DNA of 64,000 nt from Eucalyptus grandis (taxonomy: Eukaryota > Streptophyta > Magnoliopsida > Myrtales > Myrtaceae): positions 20,014,910 through 20,078,909 of the forward strand of contig NC_052621.1 in assembly GCF_016545825.1 (NCBI RefSeq), read 5' to 3'. Below the pieces are notes generated by a model that saw nothing but the letters and a program-made list of their open reading frames with translations, was not told the DNA's origin and searched no databases. A program made the translations under genes and the position numbers. Position 1 is the first letter of the stretch. Every line of letters starts with the position of its first letter. Below, in pieces: positions 60,418-64,000 of the stretch.

Positions 60418-60426
60418 GATATATAC
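60418..60426 (+). promoter_or_regulatory. Probable TATA box of ARL8
   Basis: GATATATAC lies about 180 bp upstream of the ARL8 start, after a GC-richer promoter stretch. The remaining interval is a plausible 5' UTR. Confidence 0.5.
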
Positions 60427-60600
60427 CTTCGCTTCATCGCTAGGTCGGCGAAGCTTCCCCCGATCGCACTTCTTCTCGCTCGCCCTGTTTCCTCCCCCCA
60501 ACCAAAAAATTAGGGCTTTTCTCGTCCTTCTTGCAGTCCTCCCCCCTGCGAGAGAACACAAGTGATCGCCCCCTCCGATCCAATTTCCGATTTTGAGGAG

Positions 60601-63412
60601 ATGGGTCTCTGGGATTCCCTTCTCATCTGGCTCAGGAGGTAATTGGGTTCCCGCTCCTTGCTCTTTTTTTCTTGTTTTGCTTCCGCCGATCTGCTTGCCA
60701 GAGACCTCTGTATGCATTTGGCGGTGAGGTTCTTGATTTGGTGTAGAAGGCTGTATACTATTTATGCGCTCGTATGTCCTTGCGTATTGGTGATGGGTCT
60801 TTGGATATGTCGGGAGTAGATTTCGAGAGCTGAACCGCGTCCGGTTTGGTGCTCAAAATTTCAACTTTTTTATGGCGCCCTGGAGTTGGTGACTTCATGC
60901 GCTGATTTTCTTGATGACCTTTGACCTTTGAGGTTGATGACTTCATGTGCTACTTCCAAACAATGACTCGTTGATTTCTCATTTTTCCTCCCTATATTTG
61001 GTATTTTTTTATTTTTATTTTTAATATTTCTTGCTTCTAGCATTAGGAACAGTCCTTGACCTACTTGCATATCGGTTTTTCCCTCTCCAATTGTAGAAGG
61101 TGATGCTGAGTATGGTTGAACAGCCTAATGTGGAGTGGTCTATCCTTGAGTTAGAATTTGACTCCCATCAAATTCAATAGTCAAGCAGTAGATGAGTTGT
61201 GAGCAGAGTTTAAGAATCAAATTTAAATTTCAACTTCCCTAACATGAAACTGAACACTCACGGTGGAAGATAAATTAAGTTTTATGAGGAAAAAAACTCC
61301 CGACACGACCCGGCTCAACTTTGCACACTTAGGGTGGAAGCTATAAGCAGTAAAAACCGCCTCAGCTTATGCCCAGCAACTCTAATTTATAATGATTCAT
61401 ATTACACACTTTTCATGTTAAGGTAGGGTTAGCCGGACTTGCATAGCCAGAATTTTGGAAATTTGATGATGGAACACTCTTCTTTGTGCATGAGACATGA
61501 TTATTGCGTTATCTTCCTAGTAACTTACCATCTGCATTTTTTAATTATTTGAATAGTCCATCATTTTGTGATGCTTCTTTTCTAATGCCACATTTTTTGG
61601 AGTATGGTGATGAACAACACTTTTATGGGAGGATCTACTTTTAGGATTCAGCAGGTGTAAGCCCTGCGTGTAGTGTCAACAATTGATGATTGCAAAAATA
61701 GCTCTCATGCATTCGTGTAAATGGTCGGATCTGAAAATCCAGCTGTGTTCCTCTTATCATGCAAACGCTTCAGAGAAAAGGAAAGGACACACCTTTATCA
61801 TATATTGAATCCACACAAAGATCAACATATTATCTTCTATATGCTGCATCTTTTGTATATTGCTGACTTTGTCTTGGCCATGGCAGCTTGTTTTTCAAAC
61901 AAGAAATGGAACTGTCCCTCGTAGGTCTTCAGAATGCTGGAAAAACTTCTCTTGTAAATGCTATTGCTGTGAGTAGATGCAAACTCTTTATGCTCTTTAT
62001 GACAATATTGGCTACATGTTCTTGACATTCTGATTTGATGTTTGACAGACAGGAGGCTACAGTGAAGACATGATACCAACTGTCAGTGTTTGCTTTTGGA
62101 ATTACTCTGAATTTGAGTACACTTGAATGTTAGGAGAAATTTCCTTGAGTAATTTGTTTATGATGTTATATGCAGGTTGGTTTCAATATGCGAAAAGTTA
62201 CAAAAGGAAATGTGACAATAAAACTTTGGGACCTTGGAGGGCAGCGGAGGTTCCGCACCATGTGGGAGCGTTACTGCCGCGGGGTCTCTGCAATTGTGTA
62301 ATCTCTCCTTGCGATTTCACTTTTCAATTGTCGTGCTGGAATCACATGCAAAAGTAACTTTTGAATCTTCTCCGTATGCCGCAAATTGATTATTTATATG
62401 ACTCCACACAAGAGTTTGATGTTTATTAGGGTACTGAAATGGAATGCTTAGTGAACAGGATGGATGAAATCCTTGTGTGCATCATGGCCTAGAATCCACA
62501 GTTTTGTCAAAGCTTTGATGATCTGGGCCAAACATTTTGAATTGTTGCTGCTTGACTCTTAGAAGTTTTTTCTGCACTTGAGGACACGTTCAGGATCCTC
62601 TTGCTTGTTTAGAACTATGAAGGAGACATCTTAATTGGAATGTATGACTTATCCAAGGAACGGTCCATCCTTTTGATGGCAGGAGAATTGCCTTTTCTAC
62701 TGTTGTTTGTTTGAATGAATGATTAATAATTTCATCCCATGAGAAACTCCGTTACTTGTGTTGTTAACATGTCGTGCTGGTTCTCTGAAAGAGACTATAT
62801 GAGGAACTAATGTTAAAATTTCATTGAAAAAAATGAATGCTGCTTGGATCTGCAAGTTATTCTTGTTCCTCTATTCTAGTGGTAAATTAAATTTTTGGTG
62901 ATGATGGATTATGCTACACTAGTGAAATCTTTTGATTTTTTAACTGGTCTTTCAGCTGGATTCACTTTTCTGCATATATCTTTTGACATGTGCAAAGGCA
63001 GATATGTAGTCGATGCTGCTGATAGAGACAGTGTACCTATAGCACGAAGTGAGCTGCACGATCTCTTGATTAAGCCTTCCTTGACTGGGATTCCTCTTCT
63101 GATGCTCGGTAACAAAATTGACAAGTCAGAAGCTCTTTCGAAGCAGGCATTGGTAGATCAACTGTGAGTTTGTCAAACCTTACCCGAATTGTTATGCATT
63201 TTTTACAACCAAAAAGAAAAGTTGTACTCCGTTGCCTCGAACAATCAGAGGGTCGTTTGTTTCTTAAATTAACTTCATGACTCGTTATTTGCAGAGGGCT
63301 TGAATCAATCAAAGACAGAGAGGTGTGTTGCTATATGATCTCATGCAAGGATTCCGTCAACATAGATGCTGTGATTGATTGGCTCATTAAGCACTCTAAA
63401 ACTGCAAAGTGA
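60601..63412 (+). CDS. ARL8: ARL8, Arf-like small GTPase
   Basis: Six exons, 60601-60638, 61887-61968, 62049-62081, 62176-62297, 63002-63163 and 63295-63412, join in frame to 184 aa, the normal ARL8 length. All introns are GT-AG. The N-terminus [20 protein letters not shown] is the amphipathic membrane-binding helix. GTPase motifs are intact: P-loop GLQNAGKT (26-33), switch I ending in T51, switch II WDLGGQ (69-74), and NKID (129-132). The end reads [16 protein letters not shown]8 acts on late-endosomal/lysosomal or vacuolar membranes in trafficking, and in plants is known as a host factor for tobamovirus replication complexes. Here it is only an ordinary housekeeping gene. The residue after GGQ is R, as in [11 protein letters not shown], where relatives commonly have P. 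Confidence 0.95.
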
Positions 63413-64000
63413 GCAACTGTTTGGCCTAAACCTTTTTGGGTTCGATGGAAGAGTGGTTTTTGCTAGATGATTTGAGCTCGGGAGTGGAACCACGAACAAA
63501 AGCCTCTCTCTCGCGGTGGAACATGTTCTCTCTCTCTCTCTTTTTTTAAAATTATCATTTGTTATCTGCGTTCCCTAATAAGAGTTTCCGTACAGAATCT
63601 GAACTGTAGAAGCAAGTTCTCCTTGTATCGTTTTCCGATATTTAAATCAACATCACTGTGAAATGATATGTTTTCGTTGGGCTTGTGGGATCCGATGCTC
63701 CCGCATCACTAGCAAAGTCAATTTACCTAGCAAAGTCAATTTACCATACTCAGGTTTGATTTGTTCACGGTAAGTTGCAACTACTTGCTGAGAATAGAGC
63801 AAGTCATTTTGTTTTGTGTCCCTTGTTTCATCTGTTGCATTACTTCTCTTTGTTGTGTTGCCAGAATGTATAAGTATGCTCTTCAACTCTATCCCTAAAA
63901 AATACCAGAACTGATTCGAGCACTATGCCAGGACCTTGAGGCAATAGTATTTAGCAACAGTACTGTCTTCATGACAGAAAAATGTTTGATACAAAATTTA
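63413..64000 (+). other. ARL8 3' UTR and flank, no further gene seen
   Basis: CT-rich stretch at 63,521-63,541. A short direct repeat, TAGCAAAGTCAATTTACC, occurs twice in tandem at 63,709-63,744. No new coding content. Confidence 0.45.

Noticed and set aside
59923..60717. 264-codon open frame on the minus strand, the longest single minus-strand frame apart from MYB exon 3
   Set aside because: It lies antisense over the ARL8 promoter, 5' UTR and first exon, has no recognisable domain, and its composition mirrors the GC-rich leader. Treated as a shadow.

Overview
The window reads as nuclear DNA of a woody-type eudicot. It has compact, conserved spliced genes (U2-type introns, GT-AG apart from one GC-AG) in AT-rich intergenic DNA full of transposable elements. 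The genus cannot be proven by eye. GC-rich foldback islands inside MITE-like elements, and very long Tekay/Del-like LTR sequence, fit Myrtaceae (Eucalyptus and relatives), but this is a low-confidence inference.

Four intact protein-coding genes can be modelled exon by exon. (1) 785-2129 (+), two exons: HMG-Y/HMGA-type protein of 185 aa with an H1/H5 globular domain and four AT-hooks. Its promoter carries a near-perfect plant histone type I element. (2) 12780-17693 (+), six coding exons plus a 5'-UTR intron: mRNA export adaptor ALY/THO4 of 275 aa, with one GC-AG intron and a NAGNAG acceptor. (3) 43311-41828 (-), three exons: R2R3-MYB of 321 aa, of the MYB20/42/43/85 secondary-wall type. (4) 60601-63412 (+), six exons: the Arf-like GTPase ARL8, 184 aa. 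They share no pathway; they are ordinary nuclear genes spread through a repeat-rich region.

Layout: 1-2.9 kb HMGA gene; 2.9-3.2 kb tandem duplication; 3.5-7.5 kb decayed hAT transposon (minus strand) with another element nested in it; 8.5 kb orphan first-exon fragment of bacterial-type PEP carboxylase; 9.9-10.4 kb hAT-type MITE; 11.6-17.7 kb ALY gene; 19.2-20.8 kb foldback element, tRNA-derived SINE with target-site duplication (TSD), and a 118-bp tandem duplication; 20,968-28,001 a 7-kb inverted repeat with two 3,491-bp arms around a 52-bp spacer; 29.0 kb cluster of ACGT/TGACG motifs; 30.3-30.7 kb foldback MITE; 32.6-34.6 kb 5'-truncated LINE with 15-bp TSD; 36.7-37.3 kb possible copia LTR piece; 39.8-40.5 kb short tandem duplications; 41.8-43.5 kb MYB gene; 44.9-46.6 kb uninterpreted open frames; 47.3-48.1 kb large foldback element containing a ~97-bp retro-insertion with its own TSD; 49.9-54 kb decayed plant-mobile-domain (PMD) region; 54,653-58,742 complete but dead BED-finger hAT transposon flanked by a perfect 8-bp TSD; 59.4-59.8 kb MITE; 60.4-63.4 kb ARL8.

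No CRISPR array, rRNA gene or intact tRNA gene was seen. The most unusual structures are the 7-kb palindrome of LTR-like sequence, the histone-type promoter element on HMGA, and the set of insertions dated by visible TSDs.
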